Assembly (NCBI GenBank): GCA_036273855.1
Contig: DASUGU010000024.1
Span: forward strand, 1 to 64,000
Origin: DATEPR01 sp036273855
GTDB lineage: Bacteria; Actinomycetota; Actinomycetes; Mycobacteriales; Pseudonocardiaceae
Direction: 5' to 3'
Length of the DNA stretch: 64,000 nt
Part shown: in pieces, positions 34,309 through 43,329 of the stretch
Layout: each line of letters starts with the position of its first letter
How positions within the stretch are numbered: position 1 is the first letter of the stretch
Program-made: the position numbers and the translations under genes
Notes under the pieces: model-generated
What the model saw: the letters and a program-made list of their open reading frames with translations, nothing else
What the model was told of the DNA's origin: nothing
Database searches by the model: none

Positions 34309-37300
34309 ATGTTTCACAAGGTGCTGGTCGCCAACCGCGGGGAGATCGCGATCCGGGCCTTCCGGGCCGCGTACGAACTCGGCGCCGGCACGGTGGCCGT
34401 ATTCCCGCACGAGGACCGCAACTCCACCCACCGCCTGAAGGCGGACGAAGCCTACGAGATCGGTACGCCCGGACATCCCGTCCGGGCGTACCTGTCCGTC
34501 ACCGAGATCATCGGCGCCGCCCGGCGGGCCGGAGCCGACGCCGTCTACCCCGGCTACGGCTTCCTCTCCGAGAACCCGGAGCTGGCCGCGGCCTGCCGGG
34601 ACGCCGGCATCACGTTCGTCGGGCCCAGCGTCGAGGTGCTGGAACTGACCGGCAACAAGGCACGTGCCGTCGCCGCGGCCAGGCAGGCCGGGCTGCCGGT
34701 ACTCAGCTCGTCCGAGCCGTCCGCCGACGTCGACACGCTCGTCGCGGCCGCCGACGACATCGGCTACCCGGTGTTCGTCAAGGCCGTCGCCGGAGGTGGC
34801 GGGCGCGGCATGCGGCGGGTGGCCGAGCCGGGCGCGCTGCGCGAGTCGCTGGAAGCGGCCATGCGCGAGGCCGAGTCGGCGTTCGGCGACGCCACCGTGT
34901 TCCTGGAGCAGGCCGTCGTCGAGCCCAAGCACATCGAGGTGCAGATCCTGGCCGACGGCAGTGGCACCGTGCTGCACCTGTTCGAGCGGGACTGCTCGCT
35001 GCAGCGCCGCCACCAGAAGGTCATCGAGATCGCGCCCGCCCCGACGCTGGATCCGGCGCTGCGCGAGCGGATCTGCGCCGACGCCGTCGCGTTCGCCACG
35101 CACATCGGCTACGTCAACGCGGGCACCGTCGAGTTCCTCGTCGACCAGGCCGGCAATCACGTCTTCATCGAGATGAACCCGCGCATCCAGGTCGAGCACA
35201 CGGTGACCGAGGAGGTCACCGACGTCGACCTCGTCCAGTCCCAGCTCCGCATCGCCGCCGGCGAGACCCTGGCCGACATCGGGCTGGCCCAGGACGGCAT
35301 CCGGCTGCGCGGCGCCGCCCTGCAGTGCCGGATCACCACCGAGGATCCGGCCAACGGCTTCCGCCCGGACACCGGCATGATCAGCGCCTACCGCTCGCCC
35401 GGCGGTGCCGGCATCCGGCTGGACGGCGGCACCACGTTCGCCGGCACCGAGATCAGCGCGCACTTCGACTCCATGCTGGTCAAGCTCACCTGCCGGGGCC
35501 GGGACTGGCCCACCGCGGTGGCACGGGCCAGGCGGGCGGTGGCCGAGTTCCGCATCCGCGGCGTGTCCAGCAACATCCCGTTCCTGCAGGCCGTGCTGGA
35601 CGATCCGGACTTCCGCGCCGGGCGGGTGACGACGTCGTTCATCGAGCAGCGCCCGCACCTGCTCACCGCACGCCACTCGGCCGACCGGGGCACCCGGCTG
35701 CTCACCTACCTCGCCGACGTGACCGTCAACCGGCCCAACGGCGTCCAGCCCAGCGTGCTCGACCCGACGACGAAGCTGCCGGTCGTCGACCTCACCGCGG
35801 AGCCGCCCGCCGGGTCGCGGCAGCGGCTGCTCGCCGACGGCCCGGAGGCGTTCGCCCGCTGGCTGCGTACGTCCAGGACGATCGGCGTCACCGACACCAC
35901 GTTCCGGGACGCCCACCAGTCGCTGCTGGCCACCCGGGTACGCACCAGGGACCTGCTGGCGGTGGCGCCGCACGTGGCCAGGACGGCACCGCAGCTGCTG
36001 TCCCTGGAGTGCTGGGGCGGCGCGACCTACGACGTGGCGCTGCGGTTCCTGGCCGAGGACCCGTGGGAGCGGCTGGCCGCGCTGCGCGACGCCGTGCCCA
36101 ACATCTGCCTGCAGATGCTGCTGCGCGGCCGCAACACCGTCGGCTACACGCCCTACCCGACCGAGGTGACCGACACCTTCGTCCGCGAGGCGGCCGCCAC
36201 CGGCATCGACATCTTCCGCATCTTCGACGCGCTCAACGACGTCGAGCAGATGCGCCCGGCCATCGACTCCGTCCGGTCCACCGGCACCACGATCGCCGAG
36301 GTGGCCCTCTGCTACACGGCCGACCTGGCCGATCCGGCGGAACGCCTCTACACCCTGGACTACTACCTGAAGCTGGCCGAACAGATCGTCGCGGCGGGCG
36401 CGCACGTGCTGGCGGTCAAGGACATGGCGGGCCTGCTGCGCCCGCCGGCCGCCGCCCGGCTGGTGACCGCGTTGCGCCAGGAGTTCGACCTGCCGGTGCA
36501 CATCCACACCCACGACACCGCGGGCGGCCAACTGGCCACCTACCTGGCCGCGATCGGGGCGGGTGCGGACGCGGTGGACGGTGCGGTGGCGTCCATGTCC
36601 GGCACCACGTCCCAGCCGTCGCTGTCCGCGCTGGTGGCCGCCACCGACCACAGCGACCGGCCCAGCGGGCTGGACCTGCAGGCCGTGTGCGACCTGGAGC
36701 CGTACTGGGAACTGGTCCGCAAGGTGTACGCGCCCTTCGAGGCCGGCCTGCCCGCGCCGACCGGCCGGGTGTACCACCACGAGATCCCCGGCGGCCAACT
36801 GTCCAACCTGCGCACCCAGGCCGTCGCACTCGGACTCGGCGACCGGTTCGAGGCGATCGAGAACGCCTACGCCGCCGCCGACCGGATGCTGGGCAGGCTG
36901 GTGAAGGTGACGCCGTCGTCCAAGGTGGTCGGTGATCTCGCCCTGCATCTGGTCGGTGCCGGTGTGGACCCGAAGGAGTTCGAGGCCGACCCCGGCCGGT
37001 TCGACGTACCCGACTCGGTGATCGGTTTCCTGCACGGCGAACTGGGCGACCCGCCGGGCGGCTGGCCGGAACCGTTCCGGACCAAGGCGTTGCGCGGCCG
37101 CCCCGCCGCCCGGCCGGTGGCCGAACTGTCCGACGAGGACCGCAAGGAACTCGCCGACGCCCCCCGGGCCGCCCTGAACCGGCTGCTGTTCCCCGGCCCG
37201 GCCAAGGAGTTCGACGCGCACCGCGAACAGTTCGGCGACACCAGCGTGCTGGACAGCAAGGACTTCTTCTACGGCCTGCGGCCCGGCCAGGAGTACACGG

Positions 37301-37686
37301 TCGACCTGGAGCAGGGCGTGCGGCTGCTGATCGAACTGGAGGCGGTCGGCGAGGCGGACGAACGTGGCATGCGGACGGTGGTGACCACGCTCAACGGCCA
37401 GTTGCGCCCGATCCAGGTGCGCGACCGGTCCGTGGCGTCGGACCTGCCGGTCGCCGAGCGGGCCGACCGGAGCGACGCCAACCAGGTCGCCGCGCCGTTC
37501 GCCGGCGTGGTGACGCTGGCGGTCGCCGAGGGCGACGCGGTCGAGGCGGGCGCGACGGTGGCCACGATCGAAGCCATGAAGATGGAGGCCGGCATCACGG
37601 CACCGAAAGCCGGTACCGTGCGCCGGTTGGCGATCGGGTCGGTGCAGCAGGTCGAGGGCGGCGACTTGTTGGTCGTCCTGGAATGA
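34309..37686 (+). CDS. pyc: Pyruvate carboxylase
   Basis: Biotin enzyme that carboxylates pyruvate to oxaloacetate. The single 1125-residue chain has all domains in order. First is biotin carboxylase with ATP-grasp (residues 1-450; VFVKAVAGGGGRGMR, EMNPRIQVEHTVTEEVT). The carboxyltransferase barrel (about 525-800; TDTTFRDAHQSLLATR, KDMAGLLRP) follows, then the PYC_OADA region (about 850-1000). Last is biotinyl carrier domain with Lys1091 in EAMKMEAG. ATG 34309 is preceded by GGGAGCCGGGG. An IS701-type element begins 15 bp after the stop codon, so the native terminator may be displaced. Confidence 0.97.
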   Translation: MFHKVLVANRGEIAIRAFRAAYELGAGTVAVFPHEDRNSTHRLKADEAYEIGTPGHPVRAYLSVTEIIGAARRAGADAVYPGYGFLSENPELAAACRDAGITFVGPSVEVLELTGNKARAVAAARQAGLPVLSSSEPSADVDTLVAAADDIGYPVFVKAVAGGGGRGMRRVAEPGALRESLEAAMREAESAFGDATVFLEQAVVEPKHIEVQILADGSGTVLHLFERDCSLQRRHQKVIEIAPAPTLDPALRERICADAVAFATHIGYVNAGTVEFLVDQAGNHVFIEMNPRIQVEHTVTEEVTDVDLVQSQLRIAAGETLADIGLAQDGIRLRGAALQCRITTEDPANGFRPDTGMISAYRSPGGAGIRLDGGTTFAGTEISAHFDSMLVKLTCRGRDWPTAVARARRAVAEFRIRGVSSNIPFLQAVLDDPDFRAGRVTTSFIEQRPHLLTARHSADRGTRLLTYLADVTVNRPNGVQPSVLDPTTKLPVVDLTAEPPAGSRQRLLADGPEAFARWLRTSRTIGVTDTTFRDAHQSLLATRVRTRDLLAVAPHVARTAPQLLSLECWGGATYDVALRFLAEDPWERLAALRDAVPNICLQMLLRGRNTVGYTPYPTEVTDTFVREAAATGIDIFRIFDALNDVEQMRPAIDSVRSTGTTIAEVALCYTADLADPAERLYTLDYYLKLAEQIVAAGAHVLAVKDMAGLLRPPAAARLVTALRQEFDLPVHIHTHDTAGGQLATYLAAIGAGADAVDGAVASMSGTTSQPSLSALVAATDHSDRPSGLDLQAVCDLEPYWELVRKVYAPFEAGLPAPTGRVYHHEIPGGQLSNLRTQAVALGLGDRFEAIENAYAAADRMLGRLVKVTPSSKVVGDLALHLVGAGVDPKEFEADPGRFDVPDSVIGFLHGELGDPPGGWPEPFRTKALRGRPAARPVAELSDEDRKELADAPRAALNRLLFPGPAKEFDAHREQFGDTSVLDSKDFFYGLRPGQEYTVDLEQGVRLLIELEAVGEADERGMRTVVTTLNGQLRPIQVRDRSVASDLPVAERADRSDANQVAAPFAGVVTLAVAEGDAVEAGATVATIEAMKMEAGITAPKAGTVRRLAIGSVQQVEGGDLLVVLE

Positions 37687-37701
37687 TTTACCGGAATCTA
37701 G

Positions 37702-37719
37702 TAGTACTTTGTTAGGTCG
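37702..37719 (+). repeat. Left terminal inverted repeat of IS701-type element
   Basis: tagtactttgttaggtcg, the exact reverse complement of 39121-39138, is adjacent to the CTAG target duplication. Confidence 0.95.
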
Positions 37720-37812
37720 TTATGGGTCAAGGGAAGGGACGTTGGCAGATATGGCACGCGCCGGCCATGAACGCAAGAAGTCGTTGCAGTTCGCGGAGAA
37801 CCGCGTAGACGC

Positions 37813-39072
37813 TCAGGCCGGCGCACCCACTTTTGGGTCCAGTCGCAGCAGGGTGCAGAACGCCTGAGCGACGACGGTGAGGGTGACATGGCGATGCCAG
37901 CCGGTGAACGAGCGGCCCTCGAAGTGGTCAACCCCCAGCCCGGTCTTCAGCTCCCGGTAGTCGTGTTCGATCCGCCACCGAATCTTCGCCAGTCGGACCA
38001 GGGTTTTCAGGGGTGTGCGGGCGGGCAGGGTGGACAGCCAGTACTTGACCGGTTCGGGCTTGTGGGGCGGCCACTCGGCGATCAGCCACTCCTCGGGCAG
38101 GCTGCCCTCGACCTCACGCGGGATGTGCCGGTTGGCCGGACGGACCCGGATAGCCAGGAAGTGGCTACGCATCGCCGCCGTGGGGTTGTCCTTGGTTTTC
38201 TTGCTGCCCCGGCGCCAGGTGATCCGACGGCAGGTGGCGTGCCCCGCGGCCAGGGCCAACTCCCGCAGCGTGGCCGGCGGGTCCGGGTAGGCGGGCACGG
38301 GTGGTCGGCCCCGCCCGGTGTAGGGGCGCGCGACCGGGACGGCGTCGCCGGGGTGGGCAGTGGCGGTGGGATCAACCTGCAGCGCATAGGACAGGCCACG
38401 TTCGGTGAGCCCGAGCCGGAACTCGGTGGCGTCCCCATAACCGGAATCACCCACCACCGGCCGCTTGGGCAGGCCCCACTGGTCGAGCATCTGATCGAGC
38501 ATGTCCAGCGCCAGCCGCCACTTCTCCCGATGCCGCACGTCCTGGGGGATCGCGGCACGGGTGCGCCGGACTCGTATCCGCTCAGCGAGGCCGGGATCAT
38601 CGGTCGTGGTGTCGTCCCAGGAGGTCGGGCAGAACAAGCGCCAGTTCGCGGCCACCGACGCGGCATCGGTGACCATCTGCATGCTGACCCCGATCTGACA
38701 GTTGCCGGTCTTGCCCAGCGTGCCGGAGTACTGGCGGGCCACCAACGGCGAGGCGATGCCGTCCTTGGGGAAGCCACTGTCATCGACCACGTAGGCGTCC
38801 GGGTCCAGCGTGTCCACCGCCCACCTCGCCACGTTCGCCCGCACCCGCGTGTGATCCCAGGTCGAGGACGTGATGAACTGCTGCAAGCCCTGGTGATCGA
38901 TTCCCAGCCGTTGTGCCATCGGCTGCATCGACTTGCGTGCCCCGTCGGTCAGCAGGCCCCGCACGTACCACTCGCCCTTGGCCCGCTGATCCGATCGGGG
39001 CACCGCATCCAGCATCCGCGCCACGAACTCCGCCAGTCGGGGCCCTACCTGTTCGATCTGATCCGGGGTCAC
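37813..39072 (-). CDS. IS701-family DDE transposase
   Basis: A 419-residue transposase of the IS701/DDE_5 type. Its DDE residues are expected in VVDDSGFPKDG (first Asp), VVGDSGYGD (second Asp) and RIEHDYRELKTGLG (Glu). The frame is uninterrupted and ends 111 bp inside the left end of the element. It would catalyse movement of its own element. Codon use is close to the host, suggesting a donor from a similar high-GC actinomycete. It runs opposite to pyc. Confidence 0.95.
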   Translation of the reverse strand: MTPDQIEQVGPRLAEFVARMLDAVPRSDQRAKGEWYVRGLLTDGARKSMQPMAQRLGIDHQGLQQFITSSTWDHTRVRANVARWAVDTLDPDAYVVDDSGFPKDGIASPLVARQYSGTLGKTGNCQIGVSMQMVTDAASVAANWRLFCPTSWDDTTTDDPGLAERIRVRRTRAAIPQDVRHREKWRLALDMLDQMLDQWGLPKRPVVGDSGYGDATEFRLGLTERGLSYALQVDPTATAHPGDAVPVARPYTGRGRPPVPAYPDPPATLRELALAAGHATCRRITWRRGSKKTKDNPTAAMRSHFLAIRVRPANRHIPREVEGSLPEEWLIAEWPPHKPEPVKYWLSTLPARTPLKTLVRLAKIRWRIEHDYRELKTGLGVDHFEGRSFTGWHRHVTLTVVAQAFCTLLRLDPKVGAPA

Positions 39073-39120
39073 GGTCGGAGTGAATCATCATCCATAGTGG
39101 ATCACCTACACGACACGCCA

Positions 39121-39138
39121 CGACCTAACAAAGTACTA
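39121..39138 (+). repeat. Right terminal inverted repeat of IS701-type element
   Basis: cgacctaacaaagtacta pairs perfectly with 37702-37719 and is followed by the second CTAG. Confidence 0.95.
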
Positions 39139-39168
39139 CTAGCCGGGTGAGGCCATATCCTGGCGTCC

Positions 39169-39411
39169 ATGGGGAGAGTGACGCTGGAGCTGAGTGACGG
39201 GACACTGCGCAAAGCGGCTGCTTTGGCAGAGCGGAAAGGCTTGCCGCTGAACGAGTTCCTCGTCCATCAGCTCGACGAGATGGTCGCCGCGAACGACCGG
39301 TACGAGCGGGCGAAGGACTCCGTCGCGAACCTGTTTCCGGAAGTGGGGCAGGACGGTTCGGTGACCGAGGCCGAGCAGTTCTTCGCCAGGTGGCGAAACG
39401 GCCCGGCCTGA
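39169..39411 (+). CDS. Small RHH/antitoxin-like protein
   Basis: An 80-residue protein. Its N-terminal half (RVTLELSDGTLRKAAALAERKGLPLNEFLVHQL) looks like a strand-helix-helix DNA-binding antitoxin. The C-terminal half (FPEVGQDGSVTEAEQFFARW) could be a toxin-binding tail. No toxin gene is adjacent: the IS701 end lies 30 bp upstream and the HelD gene is convergent 2 bp downstream. ATG 39169 lacks a clear SD; GTG 39178 is an alternative. Function remains inferred. Confidence 0.65.
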   Translation: MGRVTLELSDGTLRKAAALAERKGLPLNEFLVHQLDEMVAANDRYERAKDSVANLFPEVGQDGSVTEAEQFFARWRNGPA

Positions 39412-39412
39412 C

Positions 39413-41548
39413 CTACCCGCCGTGTAGCACCGCCGGGTCGGTCGTGACGACGGTGAGCTGTTGCGTGGCCCTGGTCAGCGCGACATAGACCGAACGGCGC
39501 CCGGCCTCGGGCAGCGCGGCCTCGCTGACCAGGCGTTCCGGCGCGACCACCACCACGCCGTCGTACTCCAGGCCCTTGGCGTCCAGGCTGCCGATCACCC
39601 GCAGCCGCTCGGCGTCCACGTCGGCGAGTTCCGCAGCGACCGCGTCCCTGGCCGCCATCGCGGTGATCACGCCGACCGTGCCGGGCACGGCCGCCAGCAG
39701 CGCGACGGCCGCCCGTCGGACGGCCGCCGCCATGTCCGGACCGGACACCGAGACGATCTCCGGTGCGACACCCGTCCGGCGCACCGCGGTCGGCAGGTCG
39801 GCCGGGGACGTCTGCCCGGCCAGCACACCGGCGGCGAGTTCGAAGATCTCCGCCGAGTTGCGGTAGTTGGTGCGCAGCACGAACTGCCGCCGGGTCCGCA
39901 CCGAGCGCAGTGCGGCCTCCTTGGCGGCCAGCGCCTCGTCCGGTTCCGGCCACGCGCTCTGCAGCGGGTCGCCGACGATCGTCCAGCTCGCGTACCGGCC
40001 GCGCCTGCCGACCATCCGCCACTGCATCGGCGACAGGTCCTGGGCCTCGTCCACCACCAGGTGGGCGTACTCGTCGTAGTGCACGGGCCGCCTCGGCCGC
40101 CCGGTGGGCTCGTCACCGCCCCTGCGCCGCCGCCGCGGTTCACCGAGCAGGCCGCGCAACTCGTCCAGCAGCGCCACGTCCGCGACCGACGGGTCGTCGG
40201 GGTGCGCCGCCCAGGACTCGCTGAGCAGGTCCAGCTCGGCCGCGTCGAACGTGCGCCCGGCGGCGTGCGCCAGCCGGGACCGGTCACCCAGCCAGCTCAG
40301 TACACCGGCCGGCGTCAGCACCGGCCACCACCGCACCAGGAACCGGTGGAACTCGATCCGCTCGCCGAGCTCGGTCACCAGCTGGTTGTGGTCCGCCTGG
40401 AACGACCGGCCGGAACCCGAGTCCGCCTGGTACGACTCTGCCTTGTGCCACAACGCTTCCAGTAACGCCTCTGCGGCGTCCACTCTGGATCGGTTGGGCT
40501 GCCCGCCCCTGCGGTGCACGGCCCGGCGCACCCGCTCCAGCTCGGCGTCGCCCAGCCGCAGCACCTCACCCCGGTACACGATCCGCATCTCGGTCGGCAC
40601 GTCCGGCGGGGTCTGCCGCATCGCCCGGCGCAGCACCCGCACCATCCGCCCGGAACCCTTCACCGCCGCCGTGCGGGCGTCGTCCAGGCGGGTCGCCGAC
40701 AGGCCGTCCAGCACCTGGCCCAGTGACCGCAGTTCCGCGCTGTCCTCACCCATCGACGGCAGCACGCGGGAGATGTAGTTGGTGAACACCGGCGACGGCC
40801 CGACCACCAGCACACCGGCTCCGGTCATCGCCCTGCGGTGCCGGTACAGCAGGTAGGCGGCGCGGTGCAGCGCCACGGCCGTCTTGCCGGTGCCCGGCCC
40901 GCCGGTGATCTCGGTGACACCGGCGGACGGCGCCCGGATCGCGTCGTCCTGTTCCTTCTGGATCGTGGCGACGATGTCGCGCATCGTGTCGCCGCGGGCC
41001 CGGCCCAGCGACGCCATCAGCGCGCCCTCGCCGACGACGGTGATGTCCTCGGGCAGCGCGTCCGGCGCCAGCACGTCGTCGTCGATGTCCAGCACCCGCT
41101 CCCGCGAGCACCGGATCACCCTGCGGCGCAGCACACCCATCGGATGTTCCGCGGTCGCCTGGTAGAACGCGGCCGACGCGGGCGCCCGCCAGTCCAGCAC
41201 CAGATTGTCGAACTCGGCGTCGCGCAGGCCGAGCCGGCCGACGTAGAGCACCTCACCGGAGGGCTGGTCCGGTCCCGGCCCGACGTCCAGCCGGCCGAAC
41301 ACCAGCCCCTCGTGCTCCGCGTCCAGCGCCTGCAGGACCTTGTTGGCGTACTGGACCATGACGTCCCGCTCGATGAGCATCTGCGCCTGCTCGAAGATCG
41401 CCTCACGGTCGGCGCCGTGCGCGAGTTGGTAGCCGCGGTCGCGCATGGCCTCGGTCTCGCTCCGCACCTCGGCCAGCCGGCGGTATACGCGATCCACGTG
41501 CCGTTGCTCCACGGCGATCTCGACCTGCCTGACGGCGTCCTCCGGCAC
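39413..41548 (-). CDS. HelD-like UvrD/SF1 ATPase associated with RNA polymerase
   Basis: SF1 helicase-like protein of 711 residues resembling actinobacterial HelD, which removes stalled RNA polymerase from DNA (one class, HelR, gives rifamycin tolerance). It has an N-terminal coiled-coil arm (residues about 1-75), a HelD-specific block (YVGRLGLRD, VLDWRAPASAAFYQ), Walker A GGPGTGKT near 214-221, Walker B VVDEAQDLSPMQW near 495, and motif VI YVALTRATQQL. GTG 41548 has GGGGAG upstream. The rifamycin-associated element typical of HelR promoters is not apparent. It interrupts the usual pyc-rsmD adjacency and is divergent from rsmD. Confidence 0.88.
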   Translation of the reverse strand: MPEDAVRQVEIAVEQRHVDRVYRRLAEVRSETEAMRDRGYQLAHGADREAIFEQAQMLIERDVMVQYANKVLQALDAEHEGLVFGRLDVGPGPDQPSGEVLYVGRLGLRDAEFDNLVLDWRAPASAAFYQATAEHPMGVLRRRVIRCSRERVLDIDDDVLAPDALPEDITVVGEGALMASLGRARGDTMRDIVATIQKEQDDAIRAPSAGVTEITGGPGTGKTAVALHRAAYLLYRHRRAMTGAGVLVVGPSPVFTNYISRVLPSMGEDSAELRSLGQVLDGLSATRLDDARTAAVKGSGRMVRVLRRAMRQTPPDVPTEMRIVYRGEVLRLGDAELERVRRAVHRRGGQPNRSRVDAAEALLEALWHKAESYQADSGSGRSFQADHNQLVTELGERIEFHRFLVRWWPVLTPAGVLSWLGDRSRLAHAAGRTFDAAELDLLSESWAAHPDDPSVADVALLDELRGLLGEPRRRRRGGDEPTGRPRRPVHYDEYAHLVVDEAQDLSPMQWRMVGRRGRYASWTIVGDPLQSAWPEPDEALAAKEAALRSVRTRRQFVLRTNYRNSAEIFELAAGVLAGQTSPADLPTAVRRTGVAPEIVSVSGPDMAAAVRRAAVALLAAVPGTVGVITAMAARDAVAAELADVDAERLRVIGSLDAKGLEYDGVVVVAPERLVSEAALPEAGRRSVYVALTRATQQLTVVTTDPAVLHGG

Positions 41549-41658
41549 CGGCGCTCCCCAAGTGGCGTGCGAAACGAAAATGGCCAGATGAAGACGGTAC
41601 GCCGGGACCCCCCGACTGCGTCACCCGGCGTGTCGCACGATGTTGCACACTGACCGCC

Positions 41659-42225
41659 ATGACCAGGATCGTGGCCGGCGTCGCGGGCGGCAGGCGGCTG
41701 CTGGTGCCGCCCAAGGGGACCCGCCCGACATCCGAACGGGTCCGCGAGGCGGTCTTCAGCGCGCTGGAGTCGTCGGTCGACATCGACGGCGCCCATGTGC
41801 TGGACCTGTACGCCGGTTCCGGCGCGCTCGGCCTGGAGGCGCTGTCCCGGGGTGCCGCGTCGGCCACGTTCGTGGAGAGCGACCGGGGAGCCCTGGAGGT
41901 GCTGCGCCGCAACGCCACCACGGTCGGCCTGCCCGGCACCGTGGTGCTGCCCGGCGCGGTGGAGACCGTGCTGGCCGACCGCGCCGCCGAGCCGTTCGAC
42001 ATCGTGCTGGCCGATCCGCCCTACGCGGTGACCGCCGGGCGGCTCACCGTGGTGCTGGATCGCCTGGCCGGCAACGGCTGGCTGGCCGGGCACGGCGTGC
42101 TGGTGCTGGAGCGGGCCGCCCGGGACGGTGAACCGGCGCTGCCCGACGGCCTGACCGCGATCCGTTCCCGCCGCTACGGCGACACCGCCACGCACTGGAT
42201 CGGCTGGGCCACCGCCTGGGAGTGA
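41659..42225 (+). CDS. rsmD: 16S rRNA (guanine(966)-N(2))-methyltransferase
   Basis: Methylates G966 of 16S rRNA during 30S assembly. The 188-residue protein has the SAM-binding LDLYAGSGALGLEALSRGA motif and the catalytic DPPYAVT (NPPY-type) motif, plus the N-terminal GxRRL and RPTSERVREAVF blocks. ATG 41659 begins 110 bp from the divergent HelD start. coaD follows by 53 bp, as in many bacteria. Confidence 0.95.
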   Translation: MTRIVAGVAGGRRLLVPPKGTRPTSERVREAVFSALESSVDIDGAHVLDLYAGSGALGLEALSRGAASATFVESDRGALEVLRRNATTVGLPGTVVLPGAVETVLADRAAEPFDIVLADPPYAVTAGRLTVVLDRLAGNGWLAGHGVLVLERAARDGEPALPDGLTAIRSRRYGDTATHWIGWATAWE

Positions 42226-42278
42226 CGGCGGCCACGGCGACCTGCCGGCACTTGCCGTGACTGCTACGGTCCCGGCAC

Positions 42279-42770
42279 ATGAGGCGCGCGGTCTGTCCAG
42301 GTTCCTACGACCCGGTCACCAACGGCCACGTCGACATCGTGGAGCGGGCGGCCGGAATCTTCGACGAGGTCATCGTCGCCGTGCTGGTCAACAAGACCAA
42401 GAAGGGCCTGTTCACCGTCGAGGAGCGGGTGGAGATGCTCCGGTCGGTGACCGAGCACCTGCCCAACGTGCGAGTCGACTCCTGGCACGGCCTGCTGGTG
42501 GAGTACTGCCGCCAGCAGGAAGCGAAGGTGATGGTCAAGGGCCTGCGCGCGGTCAGTGATTTCGACTACGAACTGCAGATGGCGCAGATGAACCAGCAGC
42601 TCTCCGGTGTCGAGACGCTGTTCATGCCGACCAATCCGCTGTGGAGCTTCCTGTCCAGCTCGCTGGTCAAGGAGGTCGCCGCCTACGGCGGTGACGTCGC
42701 GCACCTGGTGCCGGAACTGGTGCACCGCAGCCTCACCGACCGGTTCGCCGAGCAGCGCGCCGCGAACTAG
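42279..42770 (+). CDS. coaD: Phosphopantetheine adenylyltransferase
   Basis: Penultimate enzyme of CoA synthesis, transferring AMP to 4'-phosphopantetheine. The 163-residue protein shows the nucleotidyltransferase T/HxGH motif in SYDPVTNGHVDIVERA, the binding block VKGLRAVSDFDYELQMAQMN and the ISSSLVKE-like LSSSLVKEVA. It lies immediately after rsmD. Its stop overlaps the convergent GNAT gene by 4 bp. Confidence 0.97.
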   Translation: MRRAVCPGSYDPVTNGHVDIVERAAGIFDEVIVAVLVNKTKKGLFTVEERVEMLRSVTEHLPNVRVDSWHGLLVEYCRQQEAKVMVKGLRAVSDFDYELQMAQMNQQLSGVETLFMPTNPLWSFLSSSLVKEVAAYGGDVAHLVPELVHRSLTDRFAEQRAAN

Positions 42771-43216
42771 AGGGCCAGTTTCATGCCCACGTGGGTGGGC
42801 TGGAAGCCCAGTCGCCGGTAGAAGCGGTGGGCGTCGGTCCGGCTGACGTCGGTGGTCAGCTGCACCAGCGCGCAGCCGTGGTCCCGCGCGGTGTCGATCG
42901 CCCAGCGGACCAGGGCGTCGCCCAGCCCACTGCCGCGCATGTCCGACCGCACCCGGACCGCCTCGATCTGGGCCCGTGTGGCGCCCAGCCGGGACAGGCC
43001 GGGGATGAAGGTCAACTGCAGCGACCCCACCACCTCGCCGGCCGATTCGGCCACCACCAGCACTTGCCGCGGATCGGCGGCCAGCTCGTCGAAGGCGGCC
43101 AGGTAGGCCGGATCGCCCGGCCGCTCCCGACCGGCGCCGAGCGGATCGTCGGCCAGCAGCGCGACGATCGCGGGCACGTCCGCCCGCCGGGCCCGGCGGA
43201 TCACCGGTGTGGGCAT
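42767..43216 (-). CDS. GNAT-family N-acetyltransferase
   Basis: A 149-residue acetyltransferase with the CoA-binding loop VRVRSDMRGSGLGDALVRWA and the C-terminal HRFYRRLGFQPTHVGMKL block. Substrate unknown. ATG 43216 is chosen as the conserved RRARRADVPAIVALL start. The frame upstream to 43282 lies in the divergent promoter. It is convergent with coaD and divergent from the DivIVA-like gene. Confidence 0.85.
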   Translation of the reverse strand: MPTPVIRRARRADVPAIVALLADDPLGAGRERPGDPAYLAAFDELAADPRQVLVVAESAGEVVGSLQLTFIPGLSRLGATRAQIEAVRVRSDMRGSGLGDALVRWAIDTARDHGCALVQLTTDVSRTDAHRFYRRLGFQPTHVGMKLAL

Positions 43217-43285
43217 GCCGGCACGGTAACGGACACGCCCGGTGGTGCGGCGGTCCAGGACCGGCGCACCCGATCGGGGCACAAT

Positions 43286-43298
43286 GTTAATGATTAAC
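43286..43298. promoter_or_regulatory. AT-rich perfect palindrome in the divergent GNAT/DivIVA-like promoter
   Basis: gttaatgattaac is a perfect odd-length palindrome (gttaat/attaac around a G) in a GC-rich spacer. It lies 31 bp before GTG 43330, in a position that could overlap the promoter -10 or form an operator. The protein binding it is unknown. Confidence 0.45.
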
Positions 43299-43329
43299 GC
43301 TCTGCACCAGACCGGATCGGGGAGTGGCC

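Larger units (their letters stand above)
37702..39138 (-). mobile_element. IS701-family insertion sequence, 1437 bp
   Basis: The element has perfect 18-bp terminal inverted repeats (37702-37719 and 39121-39138) and is flanked by direct CTAG repeats at 37698-37701 and 39139-39142. A 4-bp YTAR target duplication is the signature of IS701. The transposase is intact, so this copy may be mobile. The intact target would have read ccggaat-CTAG-ccgggtga. It separates pyc from the downstream RHH gene. Confidence 0.95.

Noticed and set aside
33547..37221. 1224-codon minus-strand open frame across pyc
   Set aside because: It is the shadow of pyc in GC-rich DNA; composition is Arg/Gly/His-rich with no domain, while pyc has all catalytic motifs.
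41549..41658. Rifamycin-associated element upstream of the HelD-like gene
   Set aside because: No matching palindromic element was recognised in the short divergent spacer.
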